DNA of 64,000 nucleotides, taken from positions 806,001 through 870,000 of the forward strand of contig JAGMUV010000015.1 in NCBI GenBank assembly GCA_020744425.1, read 5' to 3'. Of the stretch, positions 32,341 through 43,486 are shown piece by piece. Source of the stretch: Dactylonectria macrodidyma. Lineage: Eukaryota > Ascomycota > Sordariomycetes > Hypocreales > Nectriaceae. How positions within the stretch are numbered: the stretch's first letter is position 1; every line of letters begins with the position of its first letter. The translations under genes were made by a program, and so were the position numbers. The notes beneath the pieces are model-generated. The model ran no database searches. It worked only from the letters and a program-made list of their open reading frames with translations, and had not been told where the DNA came from.

Positions 32341-34290
32341 CTAGAAGACGGCAATCTCAACGCCCTTGCGCCTCGCAGCTTCATCGACATCGAATTCCGA
32401 CGTTCCGTGCCTCCAAGCCTCATCTAGCACGCCAAAGGTGACCTTGATGAGCTTGAACGAGTCCCGTCGCAGAAAGGTCATGCGCACCTCGTGTAGGGTG
32501 CGGCACCACTCGGGATGGCGCTTCAGCAGCTCGACCTCGAGGCTCGCTGTCACCACCGGGAACATCAGCCCGTTGTGGACTAGCAGGTGCTCATTCTGCG
32601 GCAGCTCGAAGGCCCGGTTCAAAGCGTCCATCGAGGCGATCAGGCGGCACAAGATCAGCTCGGATCCTGGCGCGGCAGTGGATGGCTCGGAGGCTGTGTT
32701 GCTGATGCTCCCGGAAAGCCTCCGCTTGCGCTCCATTCGTTTACGGCGTCGGACTTCGAGGATGCCGCTGAAGCGCCAGCAGTCCCAGAGATGAACCTGT
32801 AGGTACTCGCCGACTTCACCAGGCCACGTCCAGAAGCGGCTTTCCGTGTACTCAACGTCGTGGTCGCGCATATTAGCGAACGTGTCGAGGAGCGACCTAG
32901 GCAAGCCCGAGACGATCTCTACTCCTCCAAGCCGGCCGTCCTTGAGCGAGTCCTGCAGCTTCCGCAACTGCTTCCAGATGCCCACGGGCGCATTCACCCG
33001 ACCGATGACCATGGAGGGGATGTCCATGATGCCGAGGACCTCTAGGTTGTGCCTCATAGGCATGTTGTCGATGGGCACGCTGTCTGGTGAGTTTAGGCGT
33101 GTCCGTAGGTTGTAGCTGTCGACGATGAGGTCGATGTACGTCGTCCACGGTTGGGCTTGCAGAAGCTGTGATTTACGGTTATTATTTAATTACTAGGTAT
33201 TGGTGACACTGAAGGACTCAGTATGCCGCCCCGCGAGCTGCCTTGCTGTGTAGTGGTTGGGCACAGCAGGTGGGAGCAAGAGATTACAATGTAGGAGCGG
33301 GAGAGTTTGGGAACGAAGCGAGACGGGACATATGACGACAATAAAGAAACAAGACCTACGCGTAATGTACATAGTAACAACCCTGCGCAGAGGGTGGCGC
33401 CGTGCATGGCTCCGTGGCGACTTGCCAGCTCGCGACGGAACGTCTGCAGGGCGAGGTCAACGTGCTCCATGGACTGCACACTTGGACCATCTGAGCCGTC
33501 GTCGAGGTAGGCCTGTATGGCGGCAGAGATCCTGACAAGGGCCGGGCTCTGCAGGGCCATTTCCTCAAAATGCGGCTGGATCCAGCATGTGGCTTCGGTA
33601 GTGTAGAGGCGGCGGAGGCCTGAATGGAGGACTATAAGAGCAGGGGGGCTTATTTAGCAGAACAGTTTGGAAGGATGGGATTGGATTGACATGGATGGAC
33701 TAACACCTTGCGAACAGGTCCCGTTCGATGCCATGGCCTTCGCTCGAGGGCGATGACAGGTCGGAGGACGGGCTTGAGATGGAACCCCAGGCGACGGAAG
33801 ATGGGGAAGAGGTGGAGGCGTTGTGGAGGGATGGTGATGGGTTTATTGAGGAGAGGTGGTTGTTTGGTGAGATGAGATTGTTTAGTGAGACGGGGTTGAA
33901 TGAGATGGGATTGTTCAGTGAGATGGGGTTGTTCAATGAGATGGGATTGCGTGATGCATCGTGTCCAGACGGCCCATCAACGAAAACAAGGGGTTGTTGT
34001 AGCTGTTGCTGCTGCTCTCCAACACCACCAACACCACCACTAACATCATCACCAGCATCGTCAGGCGTATTACTATTAGCACTCGAAGCAGCCGCAGCAG
34101 CAGCAACATCCGGAATCGATACGCCGGCGAATCGTCCCCTGACAGCAATGCCGCCGGCCCACCGCAGCGGCGTCGCGTAGCCCTCGCACTGGATGCCTCG
34201 GCGGGCACAGGCCTGGCAACCGGGCCGCTGCTCGTCGCACTTTCGCTTGCGCTTCTTGCAGCTGAGGCAGCCGCTGCGAGACCTGGGCAT
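32341..34290 (-). CDS. Zn2Cys6 transcription factor (TF1)
   Basis: Three exons in my model (33705-34290, 33360-33619, 32341-33165) give 556 aa. The zinc cluster is N-terminal: Cys8, 11, 18, 25, 28 and 35 in [11 protein letters not shown]...[12 protein letters not shown], spaced CX2CX6CX6CX2CX6C. A low-complexity region follows, with poly-Ala, poly-Gln and a six-residue repeat (NPISLN-type, about 115-144). Residues 200-555 are a helical regulator domain resembling the Fungal_trans_2 type ([18 protein letters not shown] near its start). The junction of exon 1 to exon 2 is the least sure: a donor GTTAGT gives correct phase with acceptor TTCAG, and another acceptor 14 nt upstream also fits. TF1 is head-to-head with an MFS transporter and is a plausible regulator of the cluster (inference). 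Confidence 0.85.
33859..33948 (-). repeat. Coding minisatellite in TF1
   Basis: Five imperfect 18-nt units within TF1 exon 1 encode repeats of the form NPISLN (positions about 115-144 of the protein). Variants include NPISFN and NPVSLN. It lies in the disordered linker between the zinc cluster and the regulator domain, where length change would probably be tolerated. Confidence 0.75.
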
Positions 34291-35383
34291 GGCTGCCTTT
34301 GAGGGATTGCTTTGGTGGTGGTAGTAGTGCTGGTGGTGCTGGTGGTGCTGGTGGCTCTGCTATCATCATCCCCTGTTGTCTGGCCGGATCAACCTCCGAG
34401 ACACCAACCACACGCAAAACGCACGCAACAACCTTGATGGGAAAACCGACGATCTTCGCAGTAGTCGATCTTGCTCCTTCCAGTGGGGCTTGACCTAACT
34501 CTTGCGTAGTCCCAGAGCTTGTTCCTCCGGGGTTTGGTTCCGTTGCTGGTTGAATCGGGTGAATCGGAGTCCCGTACATGCGAGGGGCGGGCGGGCGAGT
34601 GGAGAGAGTGCAAAACGAATTTACCTTTCACGTCTAGGAGAGGCCAGCAGGGCACTATTATAGACAAAAGAGGAAGATGTTACCGGGGCGCCTTGAGGTC
34701 CCGCTTTAGGCATGGTGCCGATGCGCCTTATCAACTAGTCCAGATAGCGAACGAATGCGGGGGGTGAAAATGAGACGCTAAATGAACAAAATAATGAGAA
34801 TTGTGTCGATGCTGGCTGGCTTCAAGTTTCGACATGGGGTTTTCAATGGGCCCTTACTTTGCCTCGGGATTTGCACTTTGCGGAGGTGCTATCGTCTCGT
34901 GTGTAATCTGAGTTCCCAATCTGGATATTCAGACGAGAAAAAGTGCTATCTGTGGACTCTGATCTTCAGCCCATCTGCCGTGTCGACCAACTTGGGCAGT
35001 ACGACGCGTCTTCCCTCCCTCCCCCCCTCTCTGAACCCCTTCACCCCTTCACCCCATGCTCAAGGTTCAAGCTCAGGCTAGCTGCAAGATTTCAGGGCTT
35101 GGCTTTTCTTCTTATCACACTAGTGCGGCTAACGACTCAATTGCACAACCACCTGGGACGCCCAAACTTGTATAACTATAGGTCGGGGTTTCACCCAATT
35201 CTCAGGGGGGGCAACAGATGCGCTTCACCACACAGCTCTCGTCCGACATATCTCGACACACGGCACCAACGCAATATAAAGGGACGGCTTGACTCGATCC
35301 CCCACAAGATCTTGTGGTCCAATTCTTTTTCTCCATAATTTATCTCATTCATCTGTCTGCGAGCTGGACACGAACCACCCAAG
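34291..35383. promoter_or_regulatory. Divergent promoter of TF1 and MFS transporter 1
   Basis: This 1.09-kb interval contains a GGT/GCT trinucleotide tract at 34313-34356, just upstream of the TF1 ATG. A TATAAA box at 35275-35280 lies about 105 bp upstream of the transporter ATG. No gene was recognised. Confidence 0.5.
35275..35280 (+). promoter_or_regulatory. TATA box of MFS transporter 1
   Basis: TATAAA occurs in GCAATATAAAGGG, 104-109 bp upstream of the start codon, a normal place for a fungal TATA box. Confidence 0.5.
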
Positions 35384-37316
35384 ATGAAGGACGTTATTGA
35401 CACAACCCCTGGTGGGGCCATTCTCGTCCAGCGTACGTTGAACCACGGCATACCATGTCATGACGTGTCTTTTCCTTCTTTGTCTTTCGTTGATATCTTA
35501 TACTAACCCGTGCATCTACCACAGATGAGGATGCCACAGACGCAGGTGTTTTTGTCCTGGCGCCCACTCCATCTTCCGACCCGAACGAGCCACTGGTGAG
35601 TGTCCACCTCCAACTTCAACACCACAGCTTGAAGCCATCCCCTGTAACAAAACCAACCACTAACTTAACCGCCAAACAGAACTGGGCACCATGGCGCAAA
35701 TATCTCAACTTCGGCCTGACCATGGCCGTCAGTATCGCCGCCTTCACCAACCTGTCCATCCAGACCATCTTCTGGCAGCAGATGGTGGTCGACATGGGCG
35801 TGTCCTACGCCCAGCTCGGCAACGCCCAGTCGGCCCAGCTGGCCGGCTTGGCCATGGGCTGCGTCTTCTTCATCCCCTTCACCATCAAGTACGGCCGCCG
35901 GTCGACGTACATTATTTCCACCGCCCTCATGGCTGCCGTTTCGTGGTGGACGTCCAGGATGGATTCCTACGCCGAGTTGATTGCTACGGCGGTTATTACT
36001 GGTCTTTCTGGGGCTGTTAATGAGACGGCTGTGCAGATGACTGTAAGTCGAGAATCATCTATACACCACCTGGATGATGCATTTTCCCAACTAACAAATC
36101 CCCTCCCCAAAGATTGCCGACCTCTTCTTCGTCCATCAGCGCGCCACCGCCAACGCATGCTACTTCACCGCCGTCATGATCGGCTCGTTCCTGACGCCCA
36201 TGGCCGCGGGCACCCAGGCAGCCTCGCAGGGCTGGCGCTGGTCCCAGTACTCGCTGTCCATCGCCTTGACCATCCTGTCCGTCGTCTTCCTCTTCCTCTT
36301 CGAGGAGACCAAATACATCCCCGTCATCAATAGCCAGGGCGAGGACACCATCGACGCTCCTTCATATCCTTCTGTTGGCGGAGATTCCAAAGGGACTGAT
36401 AATAAAGGTGTGGATGCGGCTACTGTGACGGTTGGAAGCGATGCGTCTATTCCCATGAATACCTGGCGTCAACGTCTCCGCTGGACGACCACAACACCCG
36501 AGTCGCTCCCCAAGCTGTTCATGATGCCTCTATACGCCATTACGCTCCCACACGTACTATTCACGGCGCTACAATTTGCCTCGGGGGTGTGCTGGCTGGT
36601 GCTATACATGACGGTCTCATCCATCGTTTTCTCTGCGCCCCCGTACAACTTCGACACGGCCGGCATCGGCTACATGACGCTGGGCCCCTTTGTCGGCAAC
36701 ATCATCGGAAGCATCTACGGCGGGCCCTTTTCCGACTGGCTGATTGTGAAGCTCGCTAGGCGTAACGGTGGCCGATATGAGCCCGAGATGCGGCTGCACC
36801 CTTTGATTTTGCCCGTGTTTTTCATGGCAGGCGGTATTATCATGTTTGGAGCTACGGTCGATCGAGTGAGTAATTTGCAGAAACGGGGAAATCACGTTGG
36901 CTAATAAACATAGGGAATGCACTGGATCTACCCATCCATTGGTGGTGCCTTTTTCGCTTTTGGACTTGGTGCCAATGGTGACATTACTTTCACTCTCGTC
37001 ATTGACACATACCGCGAGGTAAGTTACACGCAAAATCGAAAAAAAAAGCACCCCCGTACTGACAGCTTTTACGCAGCTCACCGCTGAAGCCTTTGTCGGC
37101 ATCGCCTTCATCCGCAACGCCGTCTCGGTCGCCGTGCCCTTCTCGCTCACCACGTGGATAGCCAGCATGGGGCTGACCAACATGTACATTCTTAGCGGCT
37201 GCATCGCTTTCTTCATCGGCCTCCTGTACATCCCCATGATTATCTGGGGAAAGCAGATCCGCACGGCCCTGGGACCTAGGTACTGGCGCTTGGTGGAGAA
37301 GCGCGCTCAGATTTGA
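35384..37316 (+). CDS. Major facilitator superfamily transporter 1
   Basis: Six exons (35384-35432, 35525-35595, 35680-36042, 36113-36865, 36914-37018, 37077-37316) give 526 aa, all in phase. The N-terminus is hydrophilic, ending DPNEPLNWAPWRKYLN before TM1. About 12 hydrophobic segments are split by a loop at about 250-300. The loop 2-3 motif is IKYGRRSTYI (G-x3-GRR type). Later segments include FSDWLIVKLARRNGG and RYEPEMRLHPLILP, a pattern shared with MFS transporter 2 (YFTKRNGGIREPEMRLP). It should be a plasma-membrane drug/proton antiporter-like or nutrient carrier. The substrate is unknown. Its position opposite TF1 suggests uptake or export linked to the cluster (inference). Confidence 0.92.
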
Positions 37317-37629
37317 GGCGTGTGCAGGGGTTTTGCTTGGGTACTTTAAGCTGTGATATTTGCGACCGGGGTGGACGAGTGGGGATTTATTATCATTACA
37401 AAATCAGAATACACTCTTTATCGGTACATCATCGTGGATCCTGTGGGTGAACAAGTGGGGGTTTTGTTATTCTAAAACCAGGACAGACTATCGATATGTC
37501 GTGGATTCTGTGGGTGTAAGTTACTTGTCAATCAGGGTGCCCAAGATAAGACACTCTACAGTACTTGGACTCTGCACACTTTGATACTCCGAGGAACGTC
37601 TGTTACTATTATGTTATTTCGTAAATCTC
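37317..37629. repeat. Intergenic spacer with a diverged 76-bp tandem duplication
   Basis: Unit 1 (about 37378-37453) and unit 2 (about 37454-37520) share AGTGGGG, a T-rich stretch, AAAATCAG or AAAACCAG, and GTGGATCCTGTGGGTG or GTGGATTCTGTGGGTG. Many differences are C/T or A/G changes. It lies between the convergent MFS1 and DUF3237 genes. Confidence 0.6.
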
Positions 37630-38289
37630 CTACTCCTCTCTTATATAATTACTCAAAGCTAGTTTCCCCGGGAAATTCGTTAACCGATAGCAGTCAATAA
37701 CCGGCTTCCCTTCCCACATAGCCATCACACCGATGGCCACGATGCCGTTCATCCAGCCGTACGGGCTCCCACCGGGGGCCTCGAAGCGGATGCTGGTAAA
37801 GTACTCGACGTCGTCTTGTGAAACTGTCTGTTTGTCCGTGACGTCGTTGGAGACTCCGGGCCCAGGACGGAAGACACCTGTGGCCTGGACGAGGATGAAG
37901 ACGCCGTCGTCGGTGCGTAGTGTGTAGTTGGCGTTGAGCCGCCAAAGGGTCTTTTCAATGGGTTAGCTAGCTGGAGCGAGCTTCTCGTCTCTGATATTAC
38001 CAAAACTTACCTTTTTCGGATCAACCACCTGTGCCCAATCGGCTCCGCTCCTCTCGACAATAACACCCTGAATCCTCGGCCCGCAGACGGTACCGCCCTG
38101 GATGGGCAACACCACTCTCGCAACGCTGGTACCGTCGACACCAGGGATTTCCGAGATTCCGTTGGCGTCCATGTCGGCGATGATGCGGTAGACGAAGTCC
38201 AGATGCGGCATCCTCATGGCCGGAACGTCGGAACCGGGTGGGTTGTGTGCGTTGCCTGGCGAGGGGACGTGGTCACGCGAGGCCTCCAT
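37630..38289 (-). CDS. DUF3237 family protein
   Basis: Two exons (38011-38289, 37630-37950; intron 60 nt, donor GTAAGT, acceptor AAAAG) give 199 aa. Recognisable family segments are HLDFVYRIIADM, VLPIQGGTVCGPRIQGVIV, the LNANYTLRTDDGVFILVQATGV strand pair, and VEYFTSIRFEAPGG (given here in parts), ending in VIDCYRL. DUF3237 is a small beta-barrel-like family. Members occur in bacteria and fungi, often near oxidoreductases. From memory, the fungal phenalenone enzyme PhnH, a cyclase, has been placed in this family; that should be verified. No signal peptide is seen. It is divergent from amidase 2. A small enzyme acting on a cluster intermediate is the likely role (inference). Confidence 0.82.
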
Positions 38290-38900
38290 TTGATAGACGG
38301 ATGATGTGGAATTGAAATAAGATGGGAAAAGTAGGTCATGCGAATCAATCAATCAGTGAGACTATTCGTCAGTTTATCCAAGGTTTCGGGGGTGTTGGGA
38401 TGGCGCATATTTATTCTCCATGTGGTTATAAGCCGCCTTCCCGAGAGTCCGGATTGTCACTACTGTAAGTTACGACGAAATACGTACCTGGTAAGTTACA
38501 CACCCTGCATGATTGTCTTTCCCCAGACGTTAGCTCGAGATAGGCGTCAATCTTGCAATCGATTATCGGGATACCCGCACTTGAGCGGCCATCGCGCCTC
38601 TGACTTCCGTATTGGGGCAATACTCGCGCCCCCATCTTAACCAGCATGACACGGACGGCGGATACGGTTGACTTCATCCACCTCGGTGCACTAGGCGATA
38701 AGAAACGGCAGTTCATCATGGAACTTGGCCGGTTCGTTTTGAAATGTTCCGGTCATTGGGATTAGCCCATATAACAGCTAGTTACGAAGCCGCTGCACGA
38801 AGTCGGACCTCCTCTATCATCTTTGTGGCAAAATATCCCATCTCTTCCTGCACGATATCCCCCCGCGCCCCAATTTATTTCCAATTTCGTTACTTGAAGC
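38290..38900. promoter_or_regulatory. Divergent promoter of DUF3237 gene and amidase 2
   Basis: This 611-bp interval has HGATAR-type matches at 38538 (AGATAG), 38563 (as TTATCG), 38696 (CGATAAG) and 38814 (as CTATCA), about twice the number expected by chance. CCGGT repeats occur near 38,729 and 38,749. No gene. Confidence 0.4.
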
Positions 38901-40849
38901 ATGACGCAAAAGACAAGCTGGCAGACCCTCGCGGCCGCGCACCGGGCCAAGCAGCAGCAGGCCATCCCGGCTAAGTGGACGCTTGACGCTGCGCAACTAA
39001 ACAAGCTGAAGGGTGCCGGCGGCCCGAATGAGGGCAAGCTCGTCGAGCTGGAGGTGGCTCGCAAGTCGGGTCTTTTGTCTGATAGCGAGCTCAACATCAC
39101 TGAGAACCTCACCGCTGGCGAGCTTGTGGGAAAGATTGCTGCGCAAGAGTTGAGCTCGGAGGAGGTTGTTGAGGCGTTTTGCAAACGTGCTGGTCTTGCC
39201 CAGCAGCTGGTAAGTACTGACATCAGATTATTTTGTTTTACGGAGATATGCTGACATTGGTAGACGTCATGCTTGACTGAAATCTTCTTTGAAGAGGGTC
39301 TCGAGAGAGCCAGGTATCTCGACAAGCAATTAAAGGAAACCGGAAAGCCTGTCGGACCTCTGCACGGCTTGCCGATCAGTCTCAAGGTGAGACACTCCAA
39401 AACTATTCATGCCATCTTTTACTAATAAGACAGGACTCCTTCACGGTGGAAGGAAAGCACGCCACTGTGGGGTATATCGAGTTTCTGAGGCGTCCTGTCC
39501 ACACCACCAATGCACCGCTCGTAAAGATGCTGCTCGAAGCCGGCGCGGTTTTGTACTGCAAGACCAACCTCCCGCAGACCATGATGGTGAGCTGACACGT
39601 TCAACTATTCGAACCGCAATTCTAACGGGAATCGTAGACGGCGGATTCTGAAAACAACATCTTTGAGCGCACGCTCAACCCGCACAACACCAACCTCACA
39701 GCCGGCGGCTCTACCGGCGGCGAGGGCGCGCTGGTTGCCTTCCGCGGCTCCGTCCTCGGCGTCGGCAGCGACATTGCCGGGTCCATCCGCATCCCGTCGC
39801 TGTGCTGCGGCATCTACGGCTTCAAGCCCACGGCCGACCGCGTGCCCTTTGGCGGCCAGGCCGAGTACCCGTTCCCCAAGACGTCTCTTCCGAGCGTGAT
39901 TCCCGCGGCAGGCCCAATGGCTAACTCGGTCGATGATCTTGCGCTGTTTATGAAGGTCGTTATGGAAAAGAGGCCATGGGCGTATGATGCTACGGCTGTG
40001 GATGTACCCTGGAGGGAGGCGGAGGTTTCCAAGGGGGGTAAGCTCGTCATCGGCGTCTTAGCTGAGGATCCAGATTATCCTCTACACGCACCGGTGAAGC
40101 GAGCTATAGCCGGTGCGGCAGCGGCCCTCAAAAAGGCCGGCCATAAAGTTGTCTATCTCCCTGCCGACCCCAAGCGCAGTGCCGGCTTCGGTGCCCGGAT
40201 CGGCTTCCAATACTTTACTATGATGGGTCCTCCGCCCGACGTCATCTCCGAGCAAGTCGGCGAGCCGCTGGTCGCGTCTGTGGCGAGACTCGTGCATCCG
40301 TTTACCAAAACCCCGATGCCCGTATCGCCAGAACTAGATGTCCCACGCCAGTTCTCGGACCTGGGCAAGGTGTGCGGCGACTACGCCGATTCATGGCGGG
40401 AGGCATTTATCGAGAACGAGCTAGATGTGGTTTTGGCCCCGGGAGCGGTTAGCACTGCTGTTCCGCATGATACCTACGGTAATCCCGTTTATACGTTGAT
40501 GTGGAACGTCCTCAATGTGAGTTTGACCTTGGGTTTGACAAAACTTGACATGTTACTGACAAATCATGCAGTATCCTGCTGGCATTATCCCCTTTGGCAA
40601 CGTATCCAAAGACTTGGATCCCAATTATCAGAAGGCCAAGGCCGACTTTGATCCTGATTGTATGTTCTCAGATTCCCGGACTTGACCTGCAAGACCCTTT
40701 GCTGACTTGACATAGATGACCCGGAAGCTCTTCACGGCGCTCCATGTGCTATTCATATCATTGCACCGCGCTTCCGTGACGAAGAGTGCCTGAATGCGAT
40801 GAGTATTATCGACAAGGCTGTGCGGGCTTCGAGAGCTGAGAAACTGTGA
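38901..40849 (+). CDS. Amidase signature family hydrolase (amidase 2)
   Basis: Six exons (38901-39209, 39264-39386, 39434-39586, 39638-40516, 40572-40659, 40716-40849) give 561 aa. Triad by analogy: Lys144 in GLPISLKDSF, cis-Ser220 in AGGSTGGEG and nucleophile Ser244 in GSDIAGSIRIPS. Relative to amidase 1, Thr replaces the Ser after the cis-Ser, and Ala replaces the first Gly of the GGS motif. The C-terminus has YDPEALHGAPCAIHIIAPR. It is cytosolic by absence of a signal. It should hydrolyse an amide to acid and amine or ammonia; the substrate is unknown. It shares the first and last intron positions with amidase 1, the middle introns differing. Lying inside the transporter/oxidoreductase block, it is the best candidate for the cluster's defining activity (inference). 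Confidence 0.92.
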
Positions 40850-42020
40850 GGTGTGCTGTTAAGTGCGACTGAAGCCGTACAAATAAGAGATAGAATAGAT
40901 TAGCCTGAATAAAATCGAATTACACATAAAGTAGAATCCGTTGATGCCCGTTTGCCAACAAACGACTAGTTTCACCGTGAATGATTTGGCGGCCCATCTA
41001 TCTAGCAGGAGGTCTAGCAAAACTATATTTGAATGTAACAATTTCTCTTTGCTTCCCATGAAATTAATACTAGTCCATTATCGGAGATAATACCCTCCTG
41101 CTGTTAACGAATTGCTCCAGGCAACATAAGCAAGATAAGCATCGGCTACTGTGAGTGGAGAGATGAGTATTGCAATATGATGAAAGTAGAATCAAAACTT
41201 TTATTCCAAGTTACATTCAAAAGTACTGATTTAGTCCTGACTTCCTTTATTTTCCAATTATTCATTTACTCTGCGCATGTTAGACGAACACCACTACCCT
41301 ATATCAATAGAAGCACTGCTCACTTATGTTTTTGTGTCATGCGCTCGCGTCACCATTGCTGCTATCACCTCGCCGAGGTTACTCTATGTGATGATTGCAA
41401 TGAGAGCGTCTTGAGAAGCTCTCCGCAGAGCTCAATCGTATTCCTGCTGACCTTGCGGATCGTCTTGGTGCCGATGGCCAAGAGGTTCTTCGTCAGCACG
41501 GAGCGACATCTACCCCGAACGTGAATTTGGCGCTCGTCAAGAGGAGCATGTCGCTAGTAATGGATTCACGCACCTTATTTCGAGATTATGTGATCAAGAT
41601 GGCCGATCGACGCCACATTCAAAGAGGGCACCACTTAGCTTTCCCGTCAATGCAGCCGCCTTTTTATATCACTGGACTATCTGCCTAATGGCTTGCAGCG
41701 ATTTAGGCAGCCCAGGCTAAAGGCGACGACACGTTCTTGGCGTTACGCAAGGTGCTCGTCATGATAGCATTTTGTAAGTCATGATGCACTGAATATCGCC
41801 AGGTATAAGACATGATGGCATCCCGACCAGACTTCGGATCCCGATCATCAATTCAAACATTCTTAAAAAATCAGAAATCTGCTGATTCAACCTCACATTT
41901 TATTCTTTGTGACACCTTAGCAATTCAATTCATCGCAGTCCAAGCCAGCGGCTAGCGAATGCTCAAAACCTCCAACCCTTCCACCAGTTGACTTTTCCTA
42001 ATACCGCCTCATACACCACC
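40850..42020. other. AT-rich intergenic region with a gene-like relic
   Basis: This 1.17-kb stretch is AT-rich near 40,860-41,330. From 41404 to 41688 the + strand has 94 codons without a stop and with coding-like composition (for example LSAELNRIPADLADRLGADG) but no ATG near its start. I do not recognise a family. It may be a relic exon or a chance frame. The rest holds the promoter of the YCII-like gene. Confidence 0.35.
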
Positions 42021-42461
42021 ATGCCTCGCTACATGCTCCTCATCAAGGCTTCTTCAGAAGCCGAATCGGAAAAAGTCACCCCCGAGATCTTTGAGGAGAT
42101 GACAACCTTCAACGAGCAACTCAACGCCGCCGGCGTCCTCCTCGCTGGCGAAGGATTCCGCCCGACCGCTATCGACAGCTATCGCATCACGTACTCGGCC
42201 ACTTCTCCGGCAGAGGTGACCAAGGGCCCTTTTCCCGTTGAACAGGAGACCCACGTATGCGGGTGGTGGATTTTGAAGACGAAGGATGCCGAGGAGGCGC
42301 TGGACTGGGCGAAGAAGATCCCGTTCAAAGAGGGTGAGGTGGTGATGCGAAGGATTGCGGAGATGGAAGATTTTGGGGACAGCATGACTGATGAGTTGAA
42401 GGAGAGGGAGAGCAAGTTGGCAGAGGACATGCAGAAGAGGGCCAAGGGGGACGCAAAGTGA
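42021..42461 (+). CDS. YCII/DGPF-related small protein
   Basis: Intronless, 146 aa, starting at the ATG of MPRYMLLIKASSEAES; the frame extends upstream only to a TTG. The ferredoxin-like YCII/DGPF fold is suggested by the N-terminal strand MLLIKA, the helix EEMTTFNEQLNAAGVLLAG, a KGPFPVEQETHVCGWWILK segment (the GPF...E/GW motif of DGPF proteins), then AEEALDWAKKIPF and VVMRRIAEMEDFG. A charged helical tail follows. Family members include sigma-factor-linked bacterial proteins and the dehydrochlorinase TftG of aromatic breakdown, so an enzymatic role in the cluster is possible (inference). It converges with the SDR at 43.5 kb. Confidence 0.85.
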   Translation: MPRYMLLIKASSEAESEKVTPEIFEEMTTFNEQLNAAGVLLAGEGFRPTAIDSYRITYSATSPAEVTKGPFPVEQETHVCGWWILKTKDAEEALDWAKKIPFKEGEVVMRRIAEMEDFGDSMTDELKERESKLAEDMQKRAKGDAK

Positions 42462-43486
42462 ATGTTGAACCCAGGACCTCATAGCTCTAGGCAAGCTGGA
42501 GTTAGTGTCTTTATGGCAGGGAGGGAAATGACCAGACAACTTGGAACATGGTCAATTTTTAACTGTCAATTTGGGTACGAGTCTCTACAACCTGCAACCC
42601 TTTGTGAGAAGCATCAGTCTCTTGCGGTGAATAAATTGTGCCTACTGTGTCCTAAAATCCTGAACAATGGCTCGCAGTATATAAGCGGCCTGTTTCATCC
42701 CTCGCAGTCATCCAAGTTAATAGAATTGCCGCCTCTAGTGTTGGGACTTTCGTTCTCAAGGCGCCGTCCATTGCCGTGACTCCGTGGCATGTCCGACGTT
42801 GCTAGTATTGAACAGCAGTTTCCGAAGCTAAATGACATACCAGCTCGACAAGCTTGCTCCTACGTTTACTCTAACTCGCTTTGCCTACGCTGTATTTGGG
42901 CTCCTCTGTGGCTTCATAGCGTAGACGGTAACTCGCAAGACATCTGGCCATCCTCGAACTTGGTGAAGATGTGCTTAGATTATGCGCTATACTTACCTTA
43001 CTATATCCTTACGATTCATAATTGTTTCTGTTGAATGCGGGAAGACCGTGTATTAGGAGTTGCGGTCCAACGGTAGTATTCAACTATGCAGGGATGGTTC
43101 ACGGATACCGGGAACATAGCCGGTTGGGAGTTTGTTGATCCCGGGACAACTGTGTTTGTTTACCATTGTGCCGGCAACTCGCCTAGAGCGGACAGCTTTA
43201 TCAATAGTGCTAGTAAATCGTCTTTGGAGGAGCGGACAGCTAGTTTCATAATCGCTTCCGAGACTATTGGGTGTAGGGCGATGGTTTAAAAGAAGACGGG
43301 AGACTGGAAGGAGGACAGGAGAGAAAGGAGAGAGATGCGGTGAAAAATTGGAGATGAATTGTTTTGTAAATGTATTTTCACTAGGTCCTCATTATGCATT
43401 TATCTACGCAATATCTGATGTCTTATACTGAATGCTTCGCGCTACTCCATACTGGTATCTACTGACGTGCTTCAAGCCTCCCTCAT
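42462..43486. other. Intergenic region between YCII-like gene and SDR 2
   Basis: This is about 1 kb between two convergent genes. Short open frames near 42,790-43,290 have no family resemblance and poor context. I see no gene, tRNA or transposon end. Confidence 0.45.

Noticed and set aside
38762..39400. 212-codon minus-strand frame
   Set aside because: It is antisense to amidase 2 exons 1-2 and crosses their introns.
43020..43300. Short plus-strand frame near 43,086-43,289
   Set aside because: It has ordinary intergenic composition, no family match and sits between two convergent genes.
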